This document shows positions 23,601 through 59,343 of a stretch of 64,000 nt of DNA, one piece after another. Every line of letters begins with the position of its first letter. Within the stretch, counting starts at the first letter, position 1. The notes beneath the pieces were generated by a model. That model searched no databases. It was given only the letters and a program-made list of their open reading frames with translations, and was not told the DNA's origin. The translations under genes and the position numbers were made by a program. This stretch comes from Elysia crispata. Lineage: Eukaryota > Mollusca > Gastropoda > Plakobranchidae. Where the stretch lies: assembly GCA_033675545.1 (NCBI GenBank), contig JAWDGP010005891.1:77001-141000 (forward strand), in the 5' to 3' direction.

Positions 23601-26600
23601 TGTCTTGATGCCTCATTAAGAGCAACTCTCACATGCATTCAATTGTTGAAAAGATTATTTTTTTTTTTTTTAAATCAGTCTCAAAGTAAATCTATCAATA
23701 CTTTATACACATCTACCTATTGTACTTGTACACATTCAAGTTTGAATTCATAAAAAGACAACTATACTATTATTCTTTTGGTATCACACCTCAAAACCAA
23801 GTTGCCAACAGCTTCAGAACTATTTTGTGTCACATGAGAAAAGAGAGCATGATACAATGCGCATGTGATACGCACACTGCCAGTTGTCTCTGCTAATTGA
23901 GTGAGGTAATAAAGCTCTGTTGATACATCTGAAATGGTAAAGACAAGATCAGACTATAAGCTTCAATCTGCTCATTGATAAGACTACAAGTGTATTTCTA
24001 GATGAAAATATTATGGGCCTTAATTCTGAAATTTCAAGGCTGATACAAAATATTTTTTACTCTTTTCTTTAGTAATTGCCACACTGACATAAAGCAAGCA
24101 ATTAATAAATTAAATTTCACATTTGCTTTACTTTGGAGAGTGGTTCTTGAGAAAGCTTATATGCACATGAGATAGGAGATTTTGTAATGATTTCCAAAAA
24201 CATCATATCATTACTCATATTGTATCAAATGTAAAAAATACATTTATACAAAAATATTTAAAGTGGCTGAAATATTTCGATTAATTGACTCTGCGATTTG
24301 ATTTGAGGAATCCTCTGCAAAAGTTAAATAAAAGTTTGATCTGATCTCAGGCTGCAACCACTATAAATGCTTCAAAAACATCCACATGAGCCAAAGTTTA
24401 TAAGAACAAAAGAACAGCAAAAGTTGCAGCCAGTGTAAATTGAGTATCTATTAATAATTACAGTTTTTAAAAAGTGGTCACAGATATCTTTAAGTTTGAT
24501 TTGAGCTTCAAAAGTATCAAACCATCAAACTATGACTTTTGCAACACTGCTCAAATAAAATATTATCATTGAATGAACCCAAGAGGTAGTGACCAAAAAG
24601 AAAAGAAATCCAAATTCTATATATTGAATAGAATAAATGCACCATAATCTATGACAGAAAAAAAAACTCTTAGTCTGCTGAAACTCTATGTAAGGAATGC
24701 ATATTTTTCAGCTCTTCTCAAATTTATGTTTTGTTTGAAAAGTCAACTAAAGAAGAAAGTGCAATTATCTAAATTTATTTGTAAAAAACTTTACCACTAT
24801 CTGATCCATGACCACAGCATCTTACTGCAAAGTCCAACTTGCAAGTGTGAACATCAATAGGGTCAAACACACTTGGAAGAATAGCTCCCTTCCATGCCAA
24901 GGCTGTTGCAGGGTGATAACTCTGACAAACAAAAAACATTTCAACATATTTCATTTTAAAACTTTCTTTATCCAGATCTTACTATCTAAGTACCTCACAT
25001 CATTTCGGATGTAAATCAACTTAATTATATTTGCTTTGGTAAAAGATTTGGTTAGCTAGTTATGTTAGGAATAAAATGAAAAACAATTTATCAGTTTCAT
25101 CAATAAATGATTAATTGCAAAGTCATTGATTTTATGAAAGCAACTTAACAATTTTCTATGGCTCATAAATTTTATTTATAAAAGAAATGCACTGATAATT
25201 GGTAAAATTACTATGATAGAAGGGAAAAGGAAAAGAAAGAGTTGGAAAACAGACATTATTGCAAACCTTTTCCATGTATCCCATCAAACATTGGGCAATA
25301 AAGAGACGAATGTTTGTGCTGATGTTAGCATTTCTCAGAAACTGAAGGGCTCTCTGAACAAGAATTCTCTCTTCGCTTTCAGAAATGATTTCACCATGAA
25401 ATTCACCCTTCAATGAAAGAAAAACCAAACAAAGTTACGCATGAAGTTTGAAATGAAATGATTAGATATAAGTCAGCAATAAGTTTGTGGTTTTGTTTTG
25501 TCTTTTGCTATAACTTTTAAGGACAACAGGGAGGTGATTGGTTTCCCAGCCACTGAAATGTCACTTACGGTTGCTGCTCTTCTGAGAACATGAAATGGCC
25601 GTGAGGCTAGGCTTTGATTGATAGGATCAAATTTAAAATACATAAAATTCGAAGGTTGTTTTTTTTTCCATAGTTTTAGCCCTGTGAATTTTAAAAGTTT
25701 ATCTGACTGCAGTAGAAATCATTATGATTTGCAACAATAGGGTAAAAATTACTTGAAAGCTTTCGTTCCATGAGAAATCTTATAGCCGGTCACATTGTCA
25801 TGTAAATCCAAAACTCCCTCTTTAATATGTACTGGGTTGGTAAAATTATACATTCTATTTATCCCATTGCTATTTCCATTTCAATCTTTATTTCACTGAT
25901 TAACTGATGTTTATTAGCTTATAAATAATAAGAGAATCCTTTTATAGTTTTAATTCATGTTTTGCTGCTGTTGTTGGCTAGAAAAAAAAAGTCAATGAAA
26001 TGCCATTTGCAGAAAATTGCAACCAATAAAATTTTTGTAATACTTTAATGACTTAAAAATATCATTACTTAGTCTTTTCTGTAATGGCAGGCAGACTTGA
26101 TAAATCTCTTCACAATAGGGACCATGAAGTAAAGGAAACTGATATTATGCTGTCATTAATGTTTATATAGAGAGAGACTAAAAAGAAATAGTACAGCAGA
26201 ATTATTTGGTGATATTCTCTGACATAATTCAATAAGGGCAAGGATAGAGAGAGGTTGCATATACCATACCTGTATGTAGAGTATCAAAGAGATGATGCAA
26301 GGATCCAAGGAAGATAAGCATTGCAGCACTAGGGGCTTGAAGACCTTTTGAGAAGATTAAAAAAAATACTTATATAAAACAAGACAAAACCTATAAAATA
26401 TTAAAAAGATATTTTTCAAACTAATAAGTTTTTTTTCGATTGCTTTGATTATACCAACAAGACTCTTAAAACCATCCTCTGGGAATAAAGCAGATGTTTG
26501 AAAATGCAATAATAAAGTACAATGGTTCAGTTTAATCAATTTGCGGTATGTGAATGGATGTCTGATTTTGACTTTGAATAATGTCAAGTGACCATTTTAA

Positions 26601-29600
26601 TTGAACTGTTCTGATCTCTTACTGTGGCTGGAATGCCAGGGCATCTTTTCAGAATTTTCACAATGTGGCATGCTATGGTTGAGAGTCCGGCAGGAGAAAG
26701 GTAGAAAACATTGTCCATGATGTGCGAGATGGCAGGCAACAATTCTTTCTCTTCTGAATTGCCCTTGGGATATATATTTTAATATTCAAATACTCAGAGA
26801 GTGAAAAAAAAATTAATCCTTTGCATTTACACTTTAAATTCTGAAAGAATATTAAATCTAGAAAATATGTGATTAAAAAAAATTCGCCAAGTCAATCCAA
26901 TTAAATTTTTTAAAGGTAAATGATAAAAGTTATGATGTGCAATATGACAAATGCATATATATCAATTCTATTTGTGATCCATAACACAAGAACAGCTAGT
27001 TGGAAGAGAGGTAAAATTTTAAAAATAAATTTAACCATCAATCCATTTATTGGGAAACTGTGCATCAAACTCTACAAAGTATGAAAATGTTGTCTTTGAA
27101 GTATTATTTATAGGAAAAAGTGAACATTGACGAGTAAAAAACATAAATTCTCTCATAATTTACATAAATTCAAAAAGACGAAAGAGAAATTTTCAAGAAA
27201 GCTTTTAAGAGTAGAAAACTATCCATGAGTATTTAAATGCATTTCTTTATATTTTTCATCCATACTAAATTATTAAAAATGAGATGAGTTAAACCTCTGA
27301 ACAAAAACAATTTGTTCAATTTCTATCTATAAAAGTTTTGTTGTTAAACTGATAATTTCCTGAATTTTACAACTCAATTTATTAAGGCTAAAGTTTAAAA
27401 AAACAAACATTTGATAATTTGTGTTTTCACATACTTGTTCATCGTTTGCACTTTGTTGCCCTGAATTTTCAACACTGAAAAAAAATTATGTCTATAATGA
27501 ATACCATGAAAACATCTTTTTCAATTTGTATTATGCACATTTAACAGGGTTAAAAATTCAATATGAATTTTTTTAAGATCATTTCTGATTCTGCTTTTTT
27601 CTTCAATTAAAGTACGACTGCACCTGATCCCCGTGAATTACAGGTACCACTCATGCTTCCTTAAAATAAAATTACAGTTTCCTCATTCATGTCTGAAAAG
27701 AGAAAAAAATGTTCCTCTACAGTGAACAGCAAAAATCTGCACTTTAAGCAATGAAGTCACACACTGTTTCTGAATTTTCAGACCCACAGACTTACTTTTA
27801 CTTGATATGAAATACATCAATTAAAAATGCATCAGTAGTGGCTTGAAAATACAGTTTTTCATTTTATATGAGAATGAACAAATTTAAATAAAAAAACTTG
27901 AACATCAACAAAGACAGAGTATAATCAGTATTAAATATCCATAGTAAAATAAATATGGAGACGATTTCATGGCCTTCAAATGATTCGTATTCTAGTGAAT
28001 TTTACTATGCTTCACAATAGGAAGCTTTAATCCCTTTATTCATTGGTAGATAATTATATGATCATCCAAAGTTGTGAGGTCAAATGATATAGCAATGGAA
28101 GACCATAGAAGAAGAAACCAGTTTTCAAAACCAGAAGTGTAGGTTCTCAGCACTTTTGAGAGAGGGTGTAATTTTTTCTAATTTGAAAATACCCAAGCTT
28201 CTTTCAGCCCACCCAATTAAACTGAGCTTGGAAAATTAAAAATGGAAAAAAGCATGTAAAAGAAAAATATTTTTTTTTTTTAATTTTCTGATTATCTCAA
28301 CAGATTGAAATACTGATAATCTTTTCAGAAAATTATGATCATTATATGTGATTTAAATCTTTCAAAAAAAAAATTAAGAACATAAAAAATGATCATTATT
28401 CACTTAAATCATTTGCCAAAAATGATCGTCTTTCAAGCCTCCTGCAATAAACAGGGAAAATCATGTCCACATTTCTAGTGTCTATTATTGAAAAAAGTAT
28501 TATTATATGCTCACATTACATTTGAAACACTCACTTATTGACATAGCTGGCCACAGAAATAAGTAAGTACATATAGTCTTGGCCGACATCAGTCCTTTCT
28601 TCTTTTACCAACTTTATAAAGATCTCATGCCATTTCCATAAAAGACCCTGAACAGGAAATAATTACCAAAGAAAAAGAGGAGAAGATGAAAAATGATTTG
28701 TTAGTTTTCACTATAATCCTTATAAACAAAAAAATTACTGAATTTAAATGTTCAGTACATTAACTAGAAATGCCCCTATCAATGATCCTGAATACAAATT
28801 TATAGAAGTCTCTAGCCACACTGACTAAGCTCAAACATAACCATCTATTATTCCCACTCACTGATCTTAAGTTCCAAATAATTTGAAAATCCTGGATGAT
28901 TATCTTGTTATCAAAACCCTTCATAAGGATTATTCATGCACATCAAGTAGGAGGTAAAGCCAACTCTATTGTTGACCTTTTCAAATTTTGTTTTAAACTG
29001 GAGTATCTCTGGACATGGAGATGTAACCAGAGTTTAAAAAATATGAGTGCTTTGAAATAATGTGGTAACTCATTAAGTCAGACTTTCAATCAATCAGGTG
29101 CTGTGCTTTTCAGAGTAGGTGATCATGACCTTCAACACATCTCTATCCCTTGTCGCTTTCAATGCTTCTGTCATTCTTGCTATTTTGAGCCACTTTGTTA
29201 GTCCATCCCACATCTTTTCATGCTGTTTCCCCTCGATCATTCACGTTGTCACAAGACATTCTAGTTTCTCTCTTCTCATCGCGTGGCCAAAAAAGGTTGC
29301 TTGGCATTTAGGCATTCTATTTATGAGTGATCTTGCTGCGTCTACTTCTAGTAACACTGTTTTATTTCATTTCTTTGCAGTCCATGAGATTTGAAGCATT
29401 CTGCGAAGGAATGACATTTCTGTTGCCTCCAGTTTCTTTTGTACCTGTTTTGAAATTATCCAGGCATCCATACATCAGAATGGGTTCAATATAGCACTCC
29501 ATGGCTCTTCTTGTGTGAATCGAGATCTGGTTATACTGATTTCATTCTCTGAAAATTCTTTTTCAGACTTTTAAAATATTCTTTAATTACCTATGTTGCA

Positions 29601-32600
29601 TCATAATTGTTTTGTCTTATGAAACGACTCATGATGTTCTCACTTCAGACAGGTTTTTATGTCATATTATCTCTATGATAAGGGTTGAAAAATAATAAAA
29701 AAAAATTGCACAAAATATTTCTTTAAATTTATAAGATGTGATATGTTACCTTTGGAATTAAAACTGCAAACATTGGATCTTGCAGCAATTGTTCAATGGA
29801 ATGAGTACCTCTCTGGGTTTTTGCTTGACTCATTTTTTGTCTCATTAAAAAAATGTCCGTTTCATTTTCAAATTAAAACAATATGTTAAACAATAGAGAA
29901 GACTCAAAAAATTCTCATGCTGTTATAACTATCATGGGTATAAGAATATATCATTCAGAATATCTACTTTAGACTATATTTAAGGGAATGCAGAATATCA
30001 ACAGATAAAATTTACATGTGGAAAATATTTTTTTATAAAATGACTGTTTCCTTCCAAACCTATACAATTTTTGTAATTGTGAAAAAAACAATGATCTTAC
30101 TGGCTTAATTGTCTCTAACTGAACAAGGCAGTGACAGGCACAGCTTCTGAGCCGTCTTGAGGCAATGTGATTCACTTTGTTTATCAAATCCACAAGTTGG
30201 GATGTGAACGTTGAACACAATGTCGTCCCCTATATCAAAAAAAAATAATAATAACAATAATAACTCTCATGAAATTTAACAATTATGTAGTGAAATACCT
30301 AAACAGATACTTTTGCATTTGAATGGTAGTTTCTGACAGAGCCTCATATGAAGATTAAACTTTTCAGAAAGAAAAAAAGGTAGCAAACAAAAAATAGAAT
30401 AAATTTATAAGAGGAAAAAAGTGCCAGGGAGATAGAGCGAGAATATTTATATCATGCCAGTTACTCACACACACTACGAAACAACAAAGAAAGCTGAGCA
30501 TGTTTATGTTGCAAAAAAATATGACATTGATCATGTTCCAACTAAAAAAAAGATAGGAAAAAGTGCTTGCATCTTCGTTGCTTTGGTTTTTTTTTTCTTC
30601 TAGAACTTCAAAATTTTGTTCCCAAAACTTGTGAAAAATCATGGCCAAAGTCCTTTATAATGCGTATTTTTTATCATTTAAAAAGAAATATTCATTACTT
30701 TCATTTGAATGTGAGGTCATAATGAACCTAGTAGTACTCATATTTCTTCCCCTTTTCTGACCTCGTTTTACTTTAGCAATTTGGGATCTCATCAAGCTTT
30801 TGCAGTATATCAGCTGATCCTTACAAATGTTAAAAACTGCATGTTCTTAGCATATTTTAGAGTTAAGAGTTTCCAGCAAATGCTAGATTATTATGCAGAC
30901 ATATTGAGCTAAAGGAAAACAAGTTAGCTTTAAACACATTACAAAAGTGAACAATCAAAAAGTACAAAAATCTATTTTATTTGGCAGATTACAGCTGAGT
31001 GATGAAATGAAACTTCTGTAGTTGAAATAATGTGATTTTTATTAGTTTAATGTGATGACTGTTGCTAAGGGCATAACAAGATGATTATCATTAACAAATT
31101 GACATCACCCCTTGATGGAGGGCATCTATGATGAGCTTAGGAGATATTACACAATGCTATCTCTAAACAGTGGATATGCAGGGTGTAGCTACTTTTTTCC
31201 CAACATCTCGATTCATTTTCCAAGTATAGGAAAAGCAGCATAATTGAGTAGAAATATGTAATGCCTGCCACTGCCAGCTTCTTCCCACAACCATACCCGT
31301 ATAAGCCAGCCAGTGACATTCTAAAACTTGGGCTCCTTTCTTTCACTTCCAGCAAGCATGGCTGACAAGTGTGCATGGGCTGGAATATGAAAAGGAATGG
31401 CTTTACAGAGCTAAACAGAAACCATACCCTATGTGCACAGGTGAGTGGGGAGGGAACTGCTCATCCTGCTCTTTGTATCATTTGCTAAAGGGAACTAGGA
31501 GTTGTGTATCATTAAGAGTGTTTGGCAATTCCATTCCGCAAGTATAACACAGCTCTATTTAAAGCCATTTCAATTTAATTCATTTTCTATCTAGCAAATA
31601 AACTAGCAAACTATTCACTATCTTATTTTCCTTTTCACTGAAATCTAAATTTATACTTAAGATATACCTATATATTACTTTATTCTGAATTCAGCAAACT
31701 ATTCTGGGTCTTTGTGGTTAACAAACATGTAAACCAACTCACCATCAGTTCCTCATTTTCTATAAATATTGTTGTAATTGTGATCAGTAGTTGTGTTGCT
31801 ACTGAGAGTTGCCCTTGCCCAGAATATATACTGCGGAAAACATCAAGCAAGGCTGATACTGACTGGTCCACACTGCAAAGTTTCAAAATAATCCAATTTT
31901 TTAGTTAATGTAATACCTTAATATACTTTTAAATTAAAGATATACATGCTATGACCAAGTTCTGATAATTTTCGAAGATCATTAAGAATAACAATTAATA
32001 CAATCGAACTCTGTCAAATTAAGCGAAAACTAATGTTAGTGAAAAGGGCACATTTTCTTTCAAGGAATTGCAGTTCAATCTAAAGCAAAGTAAACAATTT
32101 GTTATATATGGCAGACATTGTTTTCTATTTGTTGTTTAAATTAATCTTTCCCTTCTTATTGGAGGACTTCAAAGGAGATTTAGAAAATAAAACAAAAACA
32201 AAATAGAGTGAATTAAACGAATACATTAACTTCATTGTACAACGTGATCATGTTACATGTAAGTTGTATTACTACAATACCTGTTGGTTGGCAAAACTCC
32301 ACTCCCATATTGCTCAATAGCTGATAGAATTTCTATTTTGACATTTGATTCTACACTGTCTTGATACAAAAGCTGGGGAAAGTGTCACTTGTGTTAATGT
32401 TGGTGTGTTAAGATTGTTTTTTTTTACAAATTTTCAGCCAAAAGAAAAGGTTCAAAGCATATTGCGGAAGCAAAGTTAAATACAATTATGCAAATGCCTT
32501 TCGTAAAATAACTTGAAAGTTGCATATTTGTGCAATTTTATTATTCATTGTAGGCAATTAAAGAGGATCTATCGGATAGCATCAAAGAGGACAGGAGAAT

Positions 32601-33430
32601 CTTTAGAACTTCATACAAATTACAACAGTTTATTATTCATTCACTATAAGACTAATATTCAATAGCTGATATCTCTTGAGGAAAGTATACTTAAGTGAAT
32701 TTTAAGCATCAACACCTTCAACTGTGGATTCAAAATTCTTTGAAATCTTTTTTTCCAAATGTAGCTTAATTTAAAAATTTCTTAGAAATTTTATTTTGTT
32801 TCACTTATTTTTTTCACCAATGAATATTTATTTTTATAGCTTTGAGAGAAATTTGCAATATAAATTGTCTGAGTGAAGTTTATTTCTTTTTAATCAAACT
32901 TGACCAAAAAATATTTGTAATCATAATAAGAAATCTTTCCAGAAAAAGATCTGAAGTCATGGGTGTAATTGCTGTAAAATTAGAAAACAAAAAAAAAAGA
33001 ACAGGAAAAAGCCATGTCATTTTTCATTTGATTAAATCATAATTCTTTTTTTTTCGTAATTAAACTCAGAGAGACTAAAAATTAAAGCTGCAAGTCATTC
33101 CTCATAATTCCTTGAGGCAAGGTGTCGGAAAAAGCATCCAAGAATAAATCTTTAATAAAATGTTGACAAAAAGCTAATAACGAAATTCCTATACTTTTGA
33201 TCACATACTTCGCATATGACTTCTACAAGTTGCCATTTAAATATCTGTTTTAAGCTGTATTCCTGTTTTGAATACAAAAAATATACCTTTATTAATTCAA
33301 AGATAAAGTAATCATCTTCAAAGAGTTTGTGAACATTGCCACTTGATAAACTTGCTCTCACTCTCTCTACAATTTTCTGCCAGTGTTCTGCAGTCTTGCG
33401 CTGCTTTGTTGGTGTGCCACTTGATGACAT
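14421..33430 (-). CDS. AP5B1: AP-5 complex subunit beta-1
   Basis: Large beta subunit of the AP-5 adaptor complex, which works with AP5Z1, AP5M1, AP5S1 and the SPG11/SPG15 proteins on late endosomes and lysosomes in retrieval to the Golgi (known for the vertebrate complex). Twenty-seven coding exons with consistent phases total 2772 bases, giving 923 residues against 878 in human. The protein aligns with human AP5B1 from end to end. Landmarks are the W-x5-R-x-RASLSSG start, VSALLDVF, RLRSCACHCLVQLE then KPGLL, EEKELLPAISHIMD then ATVFKP, WDLGCMVLSVCRTM, DIRDQARFLYAFL (human DGRDHARLYYILL) and ELADFLIPFP (human NFADLFLPFP). No membrane segment or signal peptide is expected or seen. The start is the first ATG after an in-frame TAG and has a strong upstream splice acceptor, so a spliced leader is likely. 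No frameshift was seen. Confidence 0.93.
21230..26344 (-). CDS. AP5B1: AP5B1 coding exons 8-15 (residues 264-580)
   Basis: Exons on the minus strand: 26344-26270, 25407-25267, 24921-24795, 23928-23790, 23356-23267, 22609-22474, 22126-21991 and 21336-21230. They form the conserved alpha-helical solenoid: VFKPLVLQCLSSL, SEERILVQRALQFLRN, AILPSVFDPIDVHTCK, ELYYLTQLAETTGS, HLIPVIVNFLQAVK, LLTNYHNYLQVWLL, RPLRRLLDLVKEAA and DIRDQARFLYAFLT. Each segment has a clear human counterpart in the same order. Confidence 0.9.
21443..21463. repeat. (AT)n microsatellite
   Basis: About ten AT units in the AP5B1 intron just upstream of the exon at 21336. Confidence 0.9.
26623..30229 (-). CDS. AP5B1: AP5B1 coding exons 4-7 (residues 123-263)
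   Basis: Exons on the minus strand: 30229-30101 (RLRSCACHCLVQLETIKP), 28647-28535 (GLLWKWHEIFIKLVKEE), 27474-27435 (a 40-base exon, VENSGQQSANDEQ) and 26763-26623 (EEKELLPAISHIMDNVFYLS). The short Ser/Gln/Asn-rich exon replaces the much longer acidic, Gly/Pro-rich linker of the human protein at the same place. Confidence 0.88.
29090..29545 (-). pseudogene. LINE reverse-transcriptase C-terminal fragment, decayed
   Basis: On the minus strand the translation reads FFGHAMRREKLECLVTT, then (after a stop) EGKQHEKMWDGLTKWLK, EALKATRDRD and KVMITYSEKHST. This is the familiar end of non-LTR retrotransposon endonuclease/RT polyproteins in invertebrates, where HVMRREKLE, GLTKWL and RDRDxWKVMIAYA are typical. 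Upstream, in a shifted frame, AMECYIEPILMYGC and KLEATEMSFLRRMLQISWT correspond to the segment before it. In-frame stops and at least one frameshift show it is dead. It lies in an AP5B1 intron, same orientation as the host gene. The clade is not assigned. Confidence 0.8.
31743..33430 (-). CDS. AP5B1: AP5B1 coding exons 1-3 (residues 1-122)
   Basis: Exon 1 33430-33287 starts MSSSGTPTKQR and carries the W-Q-K-I-V-E-R start of the helical repeat domain. Exon 2 is 32372-32281 (ESNVKIEILSAIEQYG). Exon 3 is 31872-31743 (SVSALLDVFRSIYSGQGQLS). This portion matches human residues from about 5 to 130. An acceptor (TTTTTTATTGCTTAG) lies just upstream, so transcribed sequence probably starts this exon at 33448. 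The frame stays open from there to the ATG, so an upstream exon could add N-terminal residues. Confidence 0.9.
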
Positions 33431-33448
33431 CTCTCGAAGCTGATCTTT

Positions 33449-36374
<2,926 letters not shown>

Positions 36375-36391
<17 letters not shown>

Positions 36392-36417
36392 ATGGCTGTT
36401 TACGTTTCGGTAGCAAC
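36375..36417 (+). other. AGTPBP1: Candidate CCP1 leader exon (5' UTR)
   Basis: CAAGATGGCTG resembles the YY1-type element often found at animal transcription starts. A perfect donor (CAAC followed by GTAAGT) follows at 36417/36418. The next strong acceptor on this strand with a pyrimidine tract is at 38313, leading into the exon with the CCP1 start codon. The left boundary is unknown and is given only approximately. The ATG inside it opens a short upstream ORF. Confidence 0.4.
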
Positions 36418-36564
36418 GTAAGTGAACAACAGCATAATTTTCGATGAATGAGAAGGGCAGTATTACTTTCATAAATTTTATAATATTATGGATTTGTTGT
36501 CAGAACATCAAAGTCTGGACCAATAGATTGATCTAATAATTTGCTATATCAAATCACAGTTGCT

Positions 36565-37058
36565 CTCTATAGAAGTATTGAATCTTAGATCTAGATACGG
36601 TTTGACCAAGGATCTAGTCCATCTAGACCCTATATAAAGAGTTAATTGAGATTACATCTAGAACCAGATATATCTAGAATATAGTTTGGGTAGAAAAATT
36701 AACATGGTAGATTAATTTGATTAAGAGATGGTAAAACCAATTCTGCTGTTGGTTAGGTTTTATCTGCTCTCAGAGGATGATGAAGTTACAGAAATTAAAA
36801 CATCTTATTTGTCTCTATAGAAGTATTGAATCTTAGATCTAGATAAGGTTTGACCAAGGATCTAGTCCATCTAGACCCTATATAAAGAGTTAATTGAGAT
36901 TACATCTAGAACCAGATATATCTAGAATATAGTTTAGGTAGAAAAATTAACATGGTAGATTAATTTGATTAAGAGATGGTAAAACTAATTCTGCTGTTGG
37001 TTAGGTTTTATCTGCTCTCAGAGGATGATGAAGTTACAGAAATTAAACCATCTTATTT
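36565..37058. repeat. 248-bp tandem duplication (two copies)
   Basis: Copy 1 is 36565-36812 and copy 2 is 36813-37058. By eye only about four substitutions separate them. Each copy carries several TCTAGA/GATCTAG palindromes. It starts about 150 bases after the candidate CCP1 leader exon. Confidence 0.95.
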
Positions 37059-38313
37059 TTTTAAATGAATTTTTAGGATTTTGAAATTCATCCATATGCA
37101 TTTTGTTCTATTCTAATTGGACATCAATTTTTTAAACTTACCACATTTATGAGGTTTCTATGTGGATTAACTCGTATTTGTTTTCTATCAAGTGTTTTTC
37201 TTATAGTACTGTAAAAATAATGGAAAGGCAAAAATCTCATGCTCAGCCTCAATCAAGGCAGTTTCCATTTATGAAATAATCTTCATATCTCCAATTGTGT
37301 TGTTTTTGTTTTTTTTTGGTTTACTTGTCTGCTTGTTCTTTTTTTTTCTAATATTGCTCCCCTTATTTCGTGACTTTGCTCCTTTCGTCACTTTTTATCT
37401 TGTGTCTCCATCTTTTTACTGTTATGAAAAGTCACTCCTCTTTCTTTGTTATCTGTCGATTCCACATTAGTAAGTTGATTTACTCAGTTCTTTTTCAAAA
37501 CTATACTCAACATAAAATTTTGTTGTAATTCCCTTGAGGAGTCAGAAGTCCATATGTATACCTCCTTGTGGCTTTGCATTTATTGATTTAATGAATATAT
37601 ATTTTTTAAAGGTCCATAGTTTGAAAGCCCATGCATTTGCTTTATTCTAGTTAATCAATGACCACAAATGCAAAATCTGATTTTCTATATCATCATTAGT
37701 CTCCCTGATCCAATTTCTCAGGAGAGGAGTAAACTGATTTGATTTTACAACCATACTAACAAAAGTATTTCTATCAGGGTTTTGCATGAGATCCATATAA
37801 GACTGACATTTGAAACTAAAGTTTTATATTCAGTTGTATGGCCTAATTGGTTTGACTGTATCAATTGTTACACATTTGTTATTGAGAAAATTTTGTAAAT
37901 CAAAAAGCAGGCTTCGAGCATCATGAACTATGTATAGCTTCCAATTTTAGTGTTAAAAGGAGTGACTTATAATATAGGACCTGTGTACTTATCATACTAT
38001 TAAATGTACAAATTGAGCACTTATAACGAAAATTGGTATTTCATTTGATCTAATCTTTCAGATATTTATGGAGTAGCTTGACTAGGCCTTCCACAGTGAT
38101 GATAATGTTAGAATTTGGAAGTTCCATTTAAAAAAAAATGTGGATTTTCCTGGTTATTGACGGCCATCTTGGATATTTTGTTCAAATTCGAACAGCTCTT
38201 ATGGAGGCTATTTATCACTAGCTTCCAGTTGTAAAATCTTGCTTTCATTAAAGTAACAAACAATGTGCACATTTTATTATTTGATTCATCAAAATTTCTC
38301 TTTTCCTTCCCAG

Positions 38314-38386
38314 GAATATTGAAGCATTCCAAAGAATGAATTATTATATCAGTGTTTGATGAAGTGTACCCACAACACCAATCATC
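38314..38386 (+). other. AGTPBP1: CCP1 5' UTR portion of the start-codon exon
   Basis: A strong 3' splice site (TTTCTCTTTTCCTTCCCAG) ends at 38313, and the CCP1 ATG is at 38387. Stop codons in the CCP1 frame make this stretch untranslated in the main frame. Confidence 0.65.
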
Positions 38387-59226
<20,840 letters not shown>

Positions 59227-59337
59227 TAACCATGAACGTTGGCAAAATTATATTAAATAGTATCATTTGTCTTTTGAGGACTTGGTTATGAGCATTTTAT
59301 TTGACATGAATTATCGGATTTAGGTTATGCCTTGGCA

Positions 59338-59343
59338 AATAAA
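59338..59343 (+). terminator. AGTPBP1: Candidate proximal poly(A) signal of CCP1
   Basis: AATAAA 112 bases after the stop. Further canonical hexamers at 59532, 60045 and 60412 could serve longer 3' UTRs. Confidence 0.45.

Larger units (their letters stand above)
14597..33286. other. AP5B1 introns, content overview
   Basis: Twenty-six introns range from 27 bases (20180-20207) to about 1.5 kb. The larger ones are 28648-30100, 30230-31742, 31873-32280, 32373-33286, 26764-27434 and 27475-28534. Beyond a LINE fragment (29090-29545), an AT microsatellite (21443-21463) and a candidate cassette exon (29750-29812), I see only AT-rich sequence. The 27-base intron is unusually short for an animal and makes that junction less certain. 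Confidence 0.55.

Noticed and set aside
26430..26470. Possible 24-base AP5B1 micro-exon (acceptor TTTATTCCCAG, donor GTATAA, minus strand)
   Set aside because: Human AP5B1 alignment joins exon 7 (ending PAT) directly to exon 8 (VFKP); inserting it would break a conserved segment.
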